A DNA stretch of 64,000 nucleotides from Mesotaenium endlicherianum. Taxonomy: Eukaryota; Streptophyta; Zygnematophyceae; Zygnematales; Mesotaeniaceae. Shown piece by piece: positions 24,127 through 35,444 of this stretch (positions are counted from its first letter, which is position 1; each line of letters begins with the position of its first letter). The translations under genes were made by a program, and so were the position numbers. The DNA lies in the NCBI GenBank assembly GCA_009602735.1, contig WELA01010137.1:1-64000 (forward strand). The letters are read 5' to 3'. Under the pieces are notes generated by a model. It saw nothing but the letters and a program-made list of their open reading frames with translations. It was not told the DNA's origin and did not search any database.

Positions 24127-24300
24127 TGTCAGATGCTGCCATATGTCGAGAGGTGGGACTACTGCAAGAGCATGCTTGTCCTACTCTTTCTCTCCCGCTC
24201 TACCTTCTCTTCCTCTCTCTCCCTCTTCCTTCTCTTAATAACTTTCCTCTTTTTCTTTCTCTCTTTGAATGTGCTCTTGTCTTCTGAACTCTTGTTTATC
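23550..24300 (+). repeat. Degenerate CT-rich tandem array
   Basis: Five copies of a unit centred on TTGCCATATGT-like sequence occur at about 23558, 23725, 23863, 23971 and 24137, spaced 108-167 bp. Each is followed by CTCTCT runs and most by TGTGTG. Long overlapping frames here in all three phases are by-products of the low-complexity repeat. A clean CT microsatellite with a short GT tail lies at about 24,072-24,125. Confidence 0.65.
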
Positions 24301-26423
24301 TTTAACCGGCAACTTCAATGGTATGTATTTATTTATGCAGGCAGAAAGAAGCAAAGAAGAGGTGCTTGAGGCACTCTCACAAGTTGGTCACATCACGTGT
24401 ATAGTCATTTATTAGCTCCTAGCCTAGATTTAAAATACTCATGTACAGCCTTTTTTGGCCAAATCGTACGTGTTGCAATACTCCATATCGTGATACTCTG
24501 TATTGGCGTATAACCAGATTTTTCGATTGATTTCCGATTTATATTCAGTTTATTCCACCGACACTCACATATTTTGGCGTATTCCAACATACAAGTTTGA
24601 CTCTCACGTTCTGTACGTACGGCGAATCAGCGAATCCGTATGCGCCGTATCAAAATTCCAAAACTAGGGCTCCTAGACAGTAGGATTTGAGCTAGACCTT
24701 GGTATTGTCATGCTTGTAAGGTAGATTTGATGAGGATTTAGTTGCTTCATTATTTGTAAATAGCTATGAAGATAAATTAACAAGGTTTTAGGACTTCAAT
24801 TTATCTGTAGGGTTCTAATGTTTGTAACATTTTATTCAACATAAATATGATTTTGTAGTGGAGGGTCCAAAACTAATACGCATACATGTTCTTAGTTCTT
24901 ATATGATTGCTAATTATGAGTGAGTGCTTCTATTTACTTCATTAGAGCTTATTAGTCTCTAAATACATCTTCATAATATTTTACAATTTGTGCCTTAACT
25001 AATTACCTCGTTATAAAGTACAAAATGGAGGGGTCGCAAAGCGGCCCTTCCACTTTCTCCTCCCACTTTGCTAAATTACATATATGGTAGCAAAACGCCA
25101 TAAACTCAAAGAAGTGTTCATAGCAGTTTGGTTAGGCTTCCCTCCCTACATTCGATGGTAAGGGTCAAACCTGTTTGTTAGCGGCCGCTGTGATGAGAAA
25201 ATATTAGAAATATATTCACCACTCGTCGTTGTAAAGCGGCCCGTGGGCAGTGAAAACTTTTGAAAGCGCACGGAACAAAAACAGGCAACTGGAACGAAAA
25301 AAAATGACTGCCACACGTGGGCCTTTTAGACGTGCGACCGACATGGGACGTAGACGTCGGAGCTACTTGACGTCGACGCCTTCGTGACTTGGCGCACTAG
25401 GCGTACTAGGCTTCTTTTAACACCGAAGTAAGCGGACTACCGCATTAGTCAAACTAAGCGAACAAGTTAACGGCGTAACCATGCCAAAAACTGCTGTCTC
25501 AAGATGGCCTGACAATGGGAGTCACTTTCAACAAAGGCACAGATCTCATGCCCCTGGATGTAGAATGGCAATTAAAAGCCACAGATACCAGCAAACACAT
25601 TGCACACTTTAAGGGGTACTTGTTTTGCACTCTCTCTTTAGGTAGAACCATTTACCTTTGAGAGAGGGGCAGTACACGCATGGAAGACGATAATTAACCG
25701 AAAGCCCGGGCTTAGCTTAGTGCACTGCAATATGTGCACAAAATTTGGTGGTAGAATGTAAACACCACTGTCAGGCTAAAAAAGGGAGATTTAAGAACTT
25801 GATGAGTTCCCAGCGCCTAGTAATCTCTATACTGGCATCTCTGAATAGTCTAGGATTCTTGACCTAGTTTTAAAATTCATTTGAACAACCCTCTTTTGTC
25901 GTACCATACGAATGACAATACTCCGTACGTGTGTCCAGCAATGTACGCATTTAGACCGTCAGCACTTTATCGATTTTTTTGATATGTGTCGATTCAATAG
26001 CCGAAGATCGTTTTTCGTCAATTAGGACATGCACGTAAGTCTTTTGCACATATGAACCACTCGCGCCAGTGCACACTTCAATGGGGAGGCACCTCGTGGA
26101 GCCTCGAAAGTTACCGTCCAAAATAGGTGGATGAAAGTTTTACCTGTTCCTCACTTGCCCTTGATCTTCCCTCACCCTTCGCCTTTTTTTGCAGCTGCTA
26201 CATATCTTTTTGTCTGCACCTCCAACCAGTTCTGTAGTTTCTGTAAGGTGTATACTGAGGCCTATTAACTTAGTACCACAAAAACGTTGACCCGCCTTTG
26301 TAGTGCCTTACTTTTATCTGTGTCATAGAATTCGCTGATAAATCCCCGCAAACATTAGAGGGAATAGGCCTCCATTGGTGAATTAAAGCATGCATTAAAG
26401 ATTGTAATGAAGACTGCAAGAGT
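24301..26423. other. Intergenic debris with CGTATT-type fragments
   Basis: Patches at 24,440-24,680 and 25,880-26,040 contain many TACGTA/CGTATT words. 24,560-24,680 matches 28,840-28,975 in direct orientation, sharing 'gactctcac' and 'caaaactagggyt'. No gene was recognised. Confidence 0.45.
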
Positions 26424-26757
26424 ATGCTAGAAGTCATGGAGAAGAATGTGAAGGACCTACGGGCTCGTATTATTTGCATGCAACGCCTCGATGGAGCTTA
26501 TATGGATCGTATAAAAGCTGATGAAATCCTCACTCCACCACCTGTTAAGGTTATTATTCAAGCACACATTCGGTTGGAAGCATTACTTCACAGGTTGGAG
26601 AAGGTTGTCAAGATTTAGAGCAGCATGGTTGACGGACCACGGTATGCGGGCACTACAGGCTGAAGCCGAGAGTATTCTTGACGCAGTCCTAGAGTACGAG
26701 TTTTTTGTGTTAGGTAAGATTTGTCGAGCAAACAAGAGGCTGGATGGGGTGGGTTAG
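26424..26757 (+). pseudogene. Possible eroded exon of unknown gene
   Basis: Two consecutive frames (26424-26618 and 26521-26757) have protein-like, amphipathic composition: first Glu/Lys/Arg with a Pro run, then 'ALQAEAESILDAVLEYEF'. A change of phase near 26,600 separates them. A strong splice-donor-like sequence, TTAG|GTAAGA, lies near 26,713. There is no known domain. It could be an old host exon or chance; I cannot assign a function. Confidence 0.25.
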
Positions 26758-29329
26758 GGTGGGGTTTTCTCTATTTTTCCTCTGCATTCCTGTTATTCCA
26801 AATGACTATGTTTCAGCTATTCTTACTTTTGCTGTTACAATGATTTTTCACTTGGCTGCAAATTTGACTCGTTGTCATCTGCCACTTGCTAAATATGTTC
26901 ATATTACTCCATCTCCAAGTGTACATACCCCGTACATCCCCAATATTTGTAGCGTCGGCAATTTTCCCTACAGCAGCTTTCCCCGATTCGACAAGCTTGA
27001 AACAGGTCCTTCACCTTCAGTAAGTTCATAGTAGAACAATATGTTTGAGCTCCACAACCTTAGGTTATAGTAATTTCCTTGAATTTCAAACTCTGCTTTG
27101 CAAGGCACTCTGCCTTTGGGCTGATTGCGGAGCCCATGATGATGATGCAACACTCTTAGCAGTATACAAAAGTTCCAAACTTGCAAAGAAGCTCATTGGT
27201 GTGCTTGTAAATGTAGGCATTTGTACAAAGCAATGCCTAATATGGCAATTCAACTTGGGCTCAGCGCGTCCTACTCAATACTTGGCCATAAATTGGTGCA
27301 TAAGCTCATTGTGGAAGAACCTCCACCTAACACCACTGTCTAAGTCCCACACCCAAAAGCTTGAAGGGCAAACGAGCTTCATAGTCTGTGAGCCTGAGGC
27401 ATGGAGCTACAGCACACTCAGCGTGGGAATGAATCCATGCTCCATGCGCAAAGCACTTGCAGCAGAGTGTCACAAAGACAAGGGGCTGCAATTGTTGTGA
27501 ACCACTCACCAGTTTTAGCATAAAATAAGTGCCCAGCCAAATGGCTTGCACAATTTTTAATGCTCAACTTATGTCCCACACTGGACCAATCAGCATCTGA
27601 TTGGCCGCCTAGTCATCATAACCTTTCACACGCCAATACAAGGCCAGCTGCTCGAGGCATGTGAGGGAATCAAGGCAAGGCCAGCGCACACTAGACGTAG
27701 TGTCATCTTCAGCACTTGCAGGTTTGGGGTGCATGCATATATGTTCTCTCTCTCTCCCCTTATGAGAAAGATGTTCATATTGAGAAGCTAAAGCATAGGC
27801 CCAACGACGTGAGACAATCCTCCCTCCATCCTCAACTTCCATAGGGATGCCTTTGCAGCCTCAGGCAGTGTCTCCACAAGGGTTGCCTGAGGGTCTGCAA
27901 ATGTTGACATAACCAGTGACTCAGGTCCCACGTCCGAAAATCCAAGAACTTGGAATACAACCCAAGTGGTAGCAAATTCTGAATGCACCTCCAATATTCT
28001 TGCGCTCACAGTATTTGCATTTGTTGATGACTTGACCAAGAGTCCTTGTCGACCTTGTCGGCATGCTCATGTTCAAAAGTTGATATCGCATCAATCTTTT
28101 GCTTTCCTTTGTCAGTTGCCATTTGTTGTGAATCTGAGGGAGGGGTGAGAAGCTTGCAGCATCCTCTTCGAATTCTGAAGAAAAGCTATCTATTGTCATG
28201 GTTGGTGAAGAAGAAATACCTGGACAGAAATATGTGACTGGTGTAATGAAAAGTTCTTGCTGCTGCTAAATCTTATACTGCTCTTTACACAGCGTACATA
28301 CATTTCTAAGATTCACAATATGCTGAAGAACACCAACGCTAGTAAGCAAATATAGTGGACAGATTTGAAATTCATATTAATATCCTAAATTGATTGGACA
28401 TGAGAGGATGGAAGTTCTTTATACGCCGCACAGAATGCACACAAATACAAATACGTATTTCATTGGCTCCTGTGAAGGACACCTTGACAGCAAAAGCAAG
28501 AAGTTAGAGCATAACATAGCGCATACACACATCAAAGAAAGAACATCCGGGAAATGTGAGCACTTCAGAGTTGAAACTTGAAACCAATTTTTTGCCCAAA
28601 TTTTGGTTATTCTTTGTTTCCTACAGAAAGATGCAGAGCGACCATGGCCGACTGACAAGAGTGCCGGCACAATTGAAACCGAACGGTCATCAACGTCCGA
28701 AAGGCCATGTTAGCATAACCGGCAGCATGTAAGCGTGTGAGGTGATTGACCGTTAGCAAAGCAAAAATGGAAGGAAAGTTTTGAAGGAGCACTAAATGTC
28801 TCGGCTCTGCACGATTTCACACGCTTAAAAACCGACAAAAGTATTGATACTCACGTATTTCGACGAATTTCAACGTGCAGGATTGACTCTCACATTTCCT
28901 ATGAGTGAAAAATCAACTCACATGTGTGCGACGTATCCGAATCTCAAAACTAGGGTTCTTCAAGACCAGATCTTTTGCAAGTCTGTCTAACTTTGTTGTG
29001 CACTTAAATGTTGAACGCCCTGTATTATTGGGTACGTGATATTGTGACACACTATCTTTGTCCACCCAGTAACTTTGACATCAAACTCAAAGTAGGCTGC
29101 AAAGGTATGTAGCTCCATCACCAAGCACAAGCGTTCAAATAAGATCCTGTCTGCCCGCCCGCCATTATCTTCAATCGCCCACTCCTCTTTGAAAAAGCGG
29201 GCGGGAACGCAAACGTAGAATGCTGCCATCTCAAATGGGGGCTTGAAGGAAGTGCAAGAGAAACATAACATTTGTAGCTTGTTTCAGCGTAGATATCATA
29301 CATCCAAGTTAAAAATCCGCTTCTTAATC
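26758..29329. other. No gene seen
   Basis: Several frames of 60-150 codons occur on both strands (for example 27,045-27,500 plus and 27,788-28,039 minus). None shows a recognisable motif, and no set of them joins through convincing splice sites. A CGTATT-type fragment is at 28,840-28,975. Confidence 0.35.
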
Positions 29330-29665
29330 AATTGAATACCTCGTTATGGGATACTCGCGTGTTGGTCCGTGAGCGACGTATTACACCACGTATTTTGACG
29401 TATTTTCAAAATACATAAAATACGCGTCCCGACGAGGTAAAAATGAATCTTTGACGAATTGAAAACGTAAGAATGGTTTTTTCACATTCACCACCTTCAT
29501 ATCATAGCAAATTGAGTCCTCTACCATTCGCGACCAATTGCCCTCGAAGTTTCTAAGCAATTTTAAGTTATAAGCCCTGCCAATTTTTTCGAGAACCTTG
29601 AAAAAACGTAATACACACGTATTCCATTTTTTACACGTATTTGCGCAATACGTATTGTCGTGCAT
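29330..29665 (+). mobile_element. Short TIR element H, copy 1
   Basis: About 330 bp, matching 30,176-30,527 along its whole length. The ends read ACCTCGTTATGGGATA and, inverted, ACCTCCTTATGCACGA. The interior has inverted CGTATT words at both sides and the block 'caccttcatatcatagcaaa' in the middle. Size, TIRs and lack of coding fit a MITE. No clear target duplication was seen. Confidence 0.55.
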
Positions 29666-29782
29666 AAGGAGGTCGGGTGCGCATTGGCGGCATAAGCAGT
29701 ACACAAAGGGGCAAGCAAGCTTTGCTGTAATGAAAGCGGAAATGCATGTGACCTTAAGGCCAAAACGGGTCAACTGTCAGAT

Positions 29783-31110
29783 GCCTTACTCTCCAGAGTG
29801 AGCACCTCAACATTGTAAACTGGTAGGAATACAACTATTGAAGTATGGCCCATCATGATCTTCAAGAGTAGTCCTATCGCCAGGGTTTAAGCTGTGACTT
29901 TGCTCACCACTTGTGAAGTTCTTCAAGTGATTGGAAGCCCAGAGGGCTTGCTCTTCGCAAGAGAGAGACTAAGTGGTCCGGAAAACACAACAGGTAAGAG
30001 TGTAAGTTTTACTGATAACGCTGTTACTTACAACTGGCATAATGGACCTCTGAAAAGATGGTTTTCTAGGGGCATCTACTGCTATATACTCCCTGCAAAA
30101 CCGGCGCCGAACGCGACGGATTCAACGCACACATTCACACTAGGAGGCTTCCCTATGTCCACTGAATGAAGGCCCTAGTTATGGAATGCTCTTGTATTAG
30201 TCCGTGAGCGACGTATTACACCACGTATTTGGACGTATTTTCAAAATACTCAAAATACGCGTTCCGACGAGGTAACAACGAATCTTTGGCAGTTTGAAAA
30301 TGTAACGATGAATTTTTTACTTTCACCACCTTCATATCATAGCAAATTGAGTCCTCTACCTTTCGCAACCAAACGCGCTCGAAGTTTCTAAGCAATTTGA
30401 AAGTTATAAGCCCTGCCAATATTTTCGAGAATCTTGGAAAAACGTAGTACTCACGTGTTTCCATTTTTTACACGTATTTTTGCAATACGTATTTGTCTTA
30501 CGTATTCTCTAGATAAGTAACCCGTAACTAGGATGGAGGCAAGCCACGTACTAGCACTCCTATTGGCTAAGCATAACACAAACCAATCAAACCTTATGCA
30601 TAGAATACACTTAATGCGTCGCATTGGTGGAGCTTACTTCAACCAATGCTACCTAGATAAAGCCTCAAAGGCAGATTTGGAACTCGAGGAAGCTTCCTCT
30701 AAGGATGAGTGATGCAGTCACCGAGTTATAGCTCTAGTGGTGCTCATATGTTAAGATAATGCATGCAAAGTGCAGTCTATCAAGCTCGCAAATTTGTACG
30801 CTAATGGCTAGGGGTCCTTGAAGTCGCGAAGAGCCAACAATGTGACCTTTGGACACATTGAATCACAAGTGGCCTTTGGTGAAACTTGGCTAGAGGCCGG
30901 TAGGTGGCGCGGACTAGATTGCAAATATCTCGCTCGCCACTTGACCAAATGACGCCGAAGCGGAGCCATTTGGAAGACGGCCCGGCGCTCTACACTTTAG
31001 CGATTTGGAATGCTAGCAAAGATCATCATATGGATATGTAAAGTAAAGTCAAAGTCGGCCTTCCTAAGTTGATGGTTTACACACGTGTAGCCTAGTTGAG
31101 TGCAACGACC
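29783..31110 (-). repeat. Repeat E, right copy
   Basis: Inverted counterpart of 10,870-11,853. It is longer because the short element H (about 30,176-30,527) is inserted in it. Landmarks are 'tactctccagagtgagcacctcaa' at its left end and 'aagttgatggtttac' near its right end. No coding motif was found. Confidence 0.6.
30176..30527 (+). mobile_element. Short TIR element H, copy 2, inside repeat E
   Basis: Direct repeat of the element at 29,330. The ends are inverted (CCTAGTTATGG against CCTAGTTACGG). The left copy of repeat E (10,870-11,853) lacks it, which shows it is an insertion. Confidence 0.6.
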
Positions 31111-31650
31111 ACGACCTAATGAGTCATGACAGAATTCGTTTTACGTATTCTCCAAACACTTATTCCATAATTAAGGTCGAATACGTGCCATGTTCGCACA
31201 ACTGCCTGGGCAACTACCCATGGTGGCACAAGACACCAACAAATTTGCCTTATTTCATCATTATTTTATGCCACTCAAGGGCTACATTAACCTCCAAAGC
31301 ACAAGTGAATTGCAACGAACCTTCGTATATGCATTATCATCCTCTTCCATGGGCGGGGCTTTAGATAATCCATCGTATCATGAAGGTCCATAGCAAATCA
31401 AAGAGAATAAGATGAAGTGTGTAGCATCTGCAGCGTGTGATAATAATAATACACTATTCACAAACATTTGTGTAACCACTTCCTCACGGAGCCGCACACT
31501 GTGGCCGAAAGCGTTGAAGTACCTCATCAAAGGGTTGACACCGACAAAATATGCACCACCGACAATGACACTGATATGGAGGACGTGTCACGTTGTTCAA
31601 CGGCAGCCGTCCAGTAGTAACGTCCGCGTGAAGACCACTTGCTATATTTT
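31111..31650. other. No gene seen
   Basis: Short frames only. A CGTATT-containing patch at 31,130-31,190 resembles the edge of element H. Confidence 0.4.
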
Positions 31651-32369
31651 TGAAATGAATTGGCTTACCAATAGGTGACAAAAAATTAATTAAGATCTTT
31701 ATATCAGCGAGTAATCTTCTTGGTATTTTCTGTTAATTGATTAAACAGCAAAAAGACAACACACTAGCAATGGACAATATTCGCAAGTCAAATGCAAGTA
31801 AACTAGCATAACTAATGCAATCAGTAAACTCATACATAAGCAAGGCCAAAAGACAGTGCGTACCAATGGCTTCTCGCCTTGGATTCAGATATCTCTCAGT
31901 AAGCAATACAAGAGAGTTGGCCATGTTTCCAGATGCCAAACTCGAGAGCAATGTCTAGCCTATGTACATGGAATGATTTTATTGTTCAACGGCAAGCGCG
32001 ATGGCACCGCCTACCCGAGAGTTAACCACGTTGGTAGGATCTCGATTAACCAAATCCACCACCATCTCCCATCATCCCGAATCGCCATCCATCCTAAGGA
32101 TGTCATCTGGCCATTCATCTAGCATATCACACTTAGATGCATATCTAGGCAATTTGCTGCTACCGAGTACAAAAGTCAGCTGGCTGTCAAAGAATGTGTC
32201 AACAAGCTGACCTAAGTTGACTTCAGCCTGCTGCTCTCGGCTGAGTCATTAAATTGGTAATTATATATAGTGTAGCAGACTGAATATGAACTAAAGTTCA
32301 GCAAGCTGAACTTAATTAGCTATTATATATCAATGAATATTATATCTACCAATATACTTATTCATTACA
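31651..32369 (-). mobile_element. Solo LTR of family A, older copy
   Basis: A 719-bp LTR with TGAAATG...ATTACA ends (reverse strand) and no primer site or gag beside it. It is visibly more diverged from the other family A LTRs than they are from one another. The flanking five bases (ATTTT and GTTTC) match at only three positions, consistent with age. Confidence 0.85.
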
Positions 32370-32475
32370 GTTTCACCCACGTTTTAGATGTAGATGATAA
32401 AGTGTACAATTGAGCACGCGCGATTGCACCGGATTTATTAAAAGCTAAACGCATCCAAGCACTCCGGCAACAACA

Positions 32476-32862
32476 ATGGCTACGTATTGCCTTTTTATGG
32501 TAACAACGACAATCTTAGTGTGTCTCGGTCATTGCTTATGCAGCTCTTGGTCCTCTACCTTGTACAAGTCCATGTCAGACGAGACCAATGAAGTGATCCT
32601 GAGGTTCAAACGGCCTAGGACTCACATAAACAAGGAGTTGGAAATGGTCATTAACGAGATTCACGCACATGACTTGCTAACCCACAAAAGAGATAGAAAA
32701 ATTTTCTTCAAATCCATGTGTGAATTTGAGCCCAATGTAGGAATCGAGAGCCAAGTCCTGAAATTGATGTCGAAAACGGAGCACAATACAGATATAAAGA
32801 GCCAAGAAGAATGTAGTCGTGAAAAGAACGAGGAGGATCCCAAGCAAAAGAGAGCTTCATGA
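32476..32862 (+). CDS. Hypothetical protein or exon, 128 codons
   Basis: The frame opens with a hydrophobic stretch of about 25 residues that looks like a secretion signal or membrane anchor, and continues with a charged Lys/Glu-rich part. I recognise no domain. It lies in an 785-bp island between a family A solo LTR and element 1. Such islands are often remnants of host genes broken up by insertions, but no splice partner could be identified. It may be a chance frame. Confidence 0.25.
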   Translation: MATYCLFMVTTTILVCLGHCLCSSWSSTLYKSMSDETNEVILRFKRPRTHINKELEMVINEIHAHDLLTHKRDRKIFFKSMCEFEPNVGIESQVLKLMSKTEHNTDIKSQEECSREKNEEDPKQKRAS

Positions 32863-33154
32863 CAGAAAAACAATTATGTAGATCAGGCTGCCTTACTGTC
32901 CAAGCTGATAGTGTTCCTCAAAAAGCTCAAAGATGCTTGCATAGGCAGCAACATTGATGCAATGATAATTGAAGAAATAGACAAAAGAAAGGCTTTGGGT
33001 TACTATCATGCAGGCAGGGAATGCAATGCAAGTCAGATCGCAAAGTGTTGAATAATGAGACAAGAAGCAAAGATAATGGAGAGGAAGCTTGGAGCAGCCT
33101 CACATTGAATCCATACAACGAGTGTGGGGAACAAACGCACAAGATGAGGAGCGT

Positions 33155-33867
33155 TGTAATGAATCACTATATTGGTAGATATAATATTCATTTAAATGTA
33201 ATAGTTAATTATGTTCAGCCTGCTGAACTTTAAGTAGTATAAAGTCTGCTGGACTTTATATAATAATCAATTTAATGACTCAGCCGGAAGCAGCAGGCTG
33301 AAGTCGACTTAAGTCAGCTTGCTGACACATTCTTTGACAGCCAGCTGACTTCCGTACTCGGTAGCAGCAAACTGCCTAGATATGCATCTAAGTGTGGTGT
33401 GCTAGATAAATGGCCAGATGACATCCCTAGGATGGATGGCGATTCGGGATGATGGGAGATGGCGCTGGATTTGGTTAACCGAGGTCCTACCAACGTGGTT
33501 AACTCCCGGGTAGGCGGTGCCATCGCACTTGCCGTTGAACAGTAAACTCATTCCATGTACATATGCTAGGCATTGCTCTCGAGTTCGGCATTCGGAAACG
33601 AGGCCAACTCTCTTGTACAGCTTACTGGGAGAGATCTGAATCCAAGGCAAGAAGCCATTGATGCGCACTGTCTTCTAACCTTGCTTATGTATGAGTTTAC
33701 TGATTTGCATTATTGATGCTAGTTTACTCGACTTACGAGTATTATCCACTGCTAGTGTGTAGTCGTTTGCCGTTTAACCAGTAAACGGAAAATACCATAA
33801 AGATTACTTGCTGATATAAAGATCTTTATTAATTGTTAATCGCCTATTGGTAAGTCGATTCATTTCA
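33155..33867 (+). repeat. Element 1 5' LTR (713 bp)
   Basis: TGTAATG...ATTTCA. Its length agrees with the two parts of the split 3' LTR taken together (712 bp). It carries the palindrome cluster GTTCAGCCTGCTGAAC, AAGTCTGCTGGACTT and GTCAGCTTGCTGAC in the first 200 bp. Confidence 0.95.
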
Positions 33868-33940
33868 GTGGTATCGGAGCGGTTATCACAGTCTTCTTTG
33901 TACGGTAAGGACAAGGTCTCAAACTAGCAACTCCCTAGAC

Positions 33941-35371
33941 ATGGAGAACCAGGATAACGAGAATGACAAAAATCAGGCGGAAAGCCATGTAGGGGGAACC
34001 CGTACCTATTCTGAAGCAGTGGCAGATACTGCAGCTAGAAAGGCTGCAGATGAGGCAGCTGCTATTGCCGCAGTCGCAGCACACCAAGCTGAGGAGGAGA
34101 GAGCCAGATTAGAAGCTCAACAATCAGCGAAGGCCGCTGTAGATACAAAAAGGAGGGGAGGACAGCCAGCTGACGAGCGCACTGTCGAAGAACTTATGGC
34201 ATCAAGGGCCAATATTCATAACCCACCTCCAGCTGTACAACTCAATGTGCCCCTAGGTCAAATTCGTGACCGGCTGAATGCAGCAGGAATTGCTGCTGCA
34301 GGAGCGAAAGGGACTGTTGAGAACACTACTCAGCGAGTAGATGCTGCTGCTGCTGCTGCATTTGCTAGACTCCCACCTCAGAGTGTAGACTTGGGAGCAT
34401 TGCTCGTTCAAATGCAGTCGCAAATGGCGACCATGTATCAGTCCCAACAGGAGGACAAAAGAATCATAATGTCTCTACTGCGGGACAGAGACCAATTGGG
34501 TTCTCAAACCACTGGTGGTGGTGGCAGAGGGCCTAGTAAGCCCAAGCCGAAACCTCCCCAGGATTATGATCCTGAGGGAAACAGAAAATATTACCTGATC
34601 AAGTTTCTCGCGGATGTTGAGCAGTGGCTGGAGAACTACCCCAAACTGCAAGATTATGAGAAGGTCAGGCACACTGATGAGCTACTGAAAGGCAGTGCCG
34701 CAGACTGGTGGCTATACTGGAAAGGAGAGCGTAAGGTTCAGCAACTCGGTGACCCTACGTGGGTAGAGTTTGTCGAGAAGTTGCATGAGAAGTTTGATGT
34801 CATCAACCAGCAGGAGAAAGCTATCTATGCGATGATCTCCCTGACACTGAAGCGGACCACTTCAGTTGCTGAGTTTGCTCAAAAGTTCCAAGAGAACTTG
34901 ATGAAGCAGCCAGATTTGCCAGAACGGTATAGGATAGCATACTTCAGGTATGGCTTTAAATCCGAAGTCTCTGGTCATTTCGCTGAGAAGAAGTATGAGA
35001 AACTGGCTGACTTGATCCAGGATGCTGATGCCCGGGATCAGCAGCAGTTCAATCACAAGCGCCAGAGTAATGCTTTGGTGTCTAAGATTGTCAAAAAAGC
35101 CCCACAATTCCTACAATGCAATTGAAGGAAATCAGGCTGAGGATGATCAGGGTGATGAATATGAGTATGAGTATAATGCTATACAGTCTAGGGGTAGAGG
35201 TGGTTTCTCTCGAGGCGGCTTTGGAAGAGGTGGTGGTAGGACTAAGCCGAGACCAGCCTCAATCCATTTGCAACCATTGTTCGCAACTGGGCCACTGCAG
35301 AAAACAGTGTCCAGTCAAGCACCTTCCGAAGGTCGAGAGAAAAGACCAGCCTTTAAAAGACAGCAACAGTG
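33941..35371 (+). pseudogene. gag: Element 1 gag remnant
   Basis: Co-linear with the complete gag of element 2: Ala/Glu-rich helical N-terminus, Pro-rich linker, Gag core with 'DWWLYWKGERK', Arg/Gly-rich stretch and a CCHC zinc-knuckle region near the end. The TTTAAAA motif at 35,352-35,358 is kept in the same position as in element 2. Fossil; breaks present. Confidence 0.85.
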
Positions 35372-35444
35372 AGTAATCCAGTCTACTGACTGTGAGGATG
35401 CTAGAGATAGTGAGTCGTCATTAGCTGACCTCGTAGCAGGTATT

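Noticed and set aside
23446-24369. Long Leu/Ser/Pro-rich frames of 263-307 codons
   Set aside because: They arise from CT-rich tandem repeats, which are open in all three phases; no domain is present and composition is extreme.
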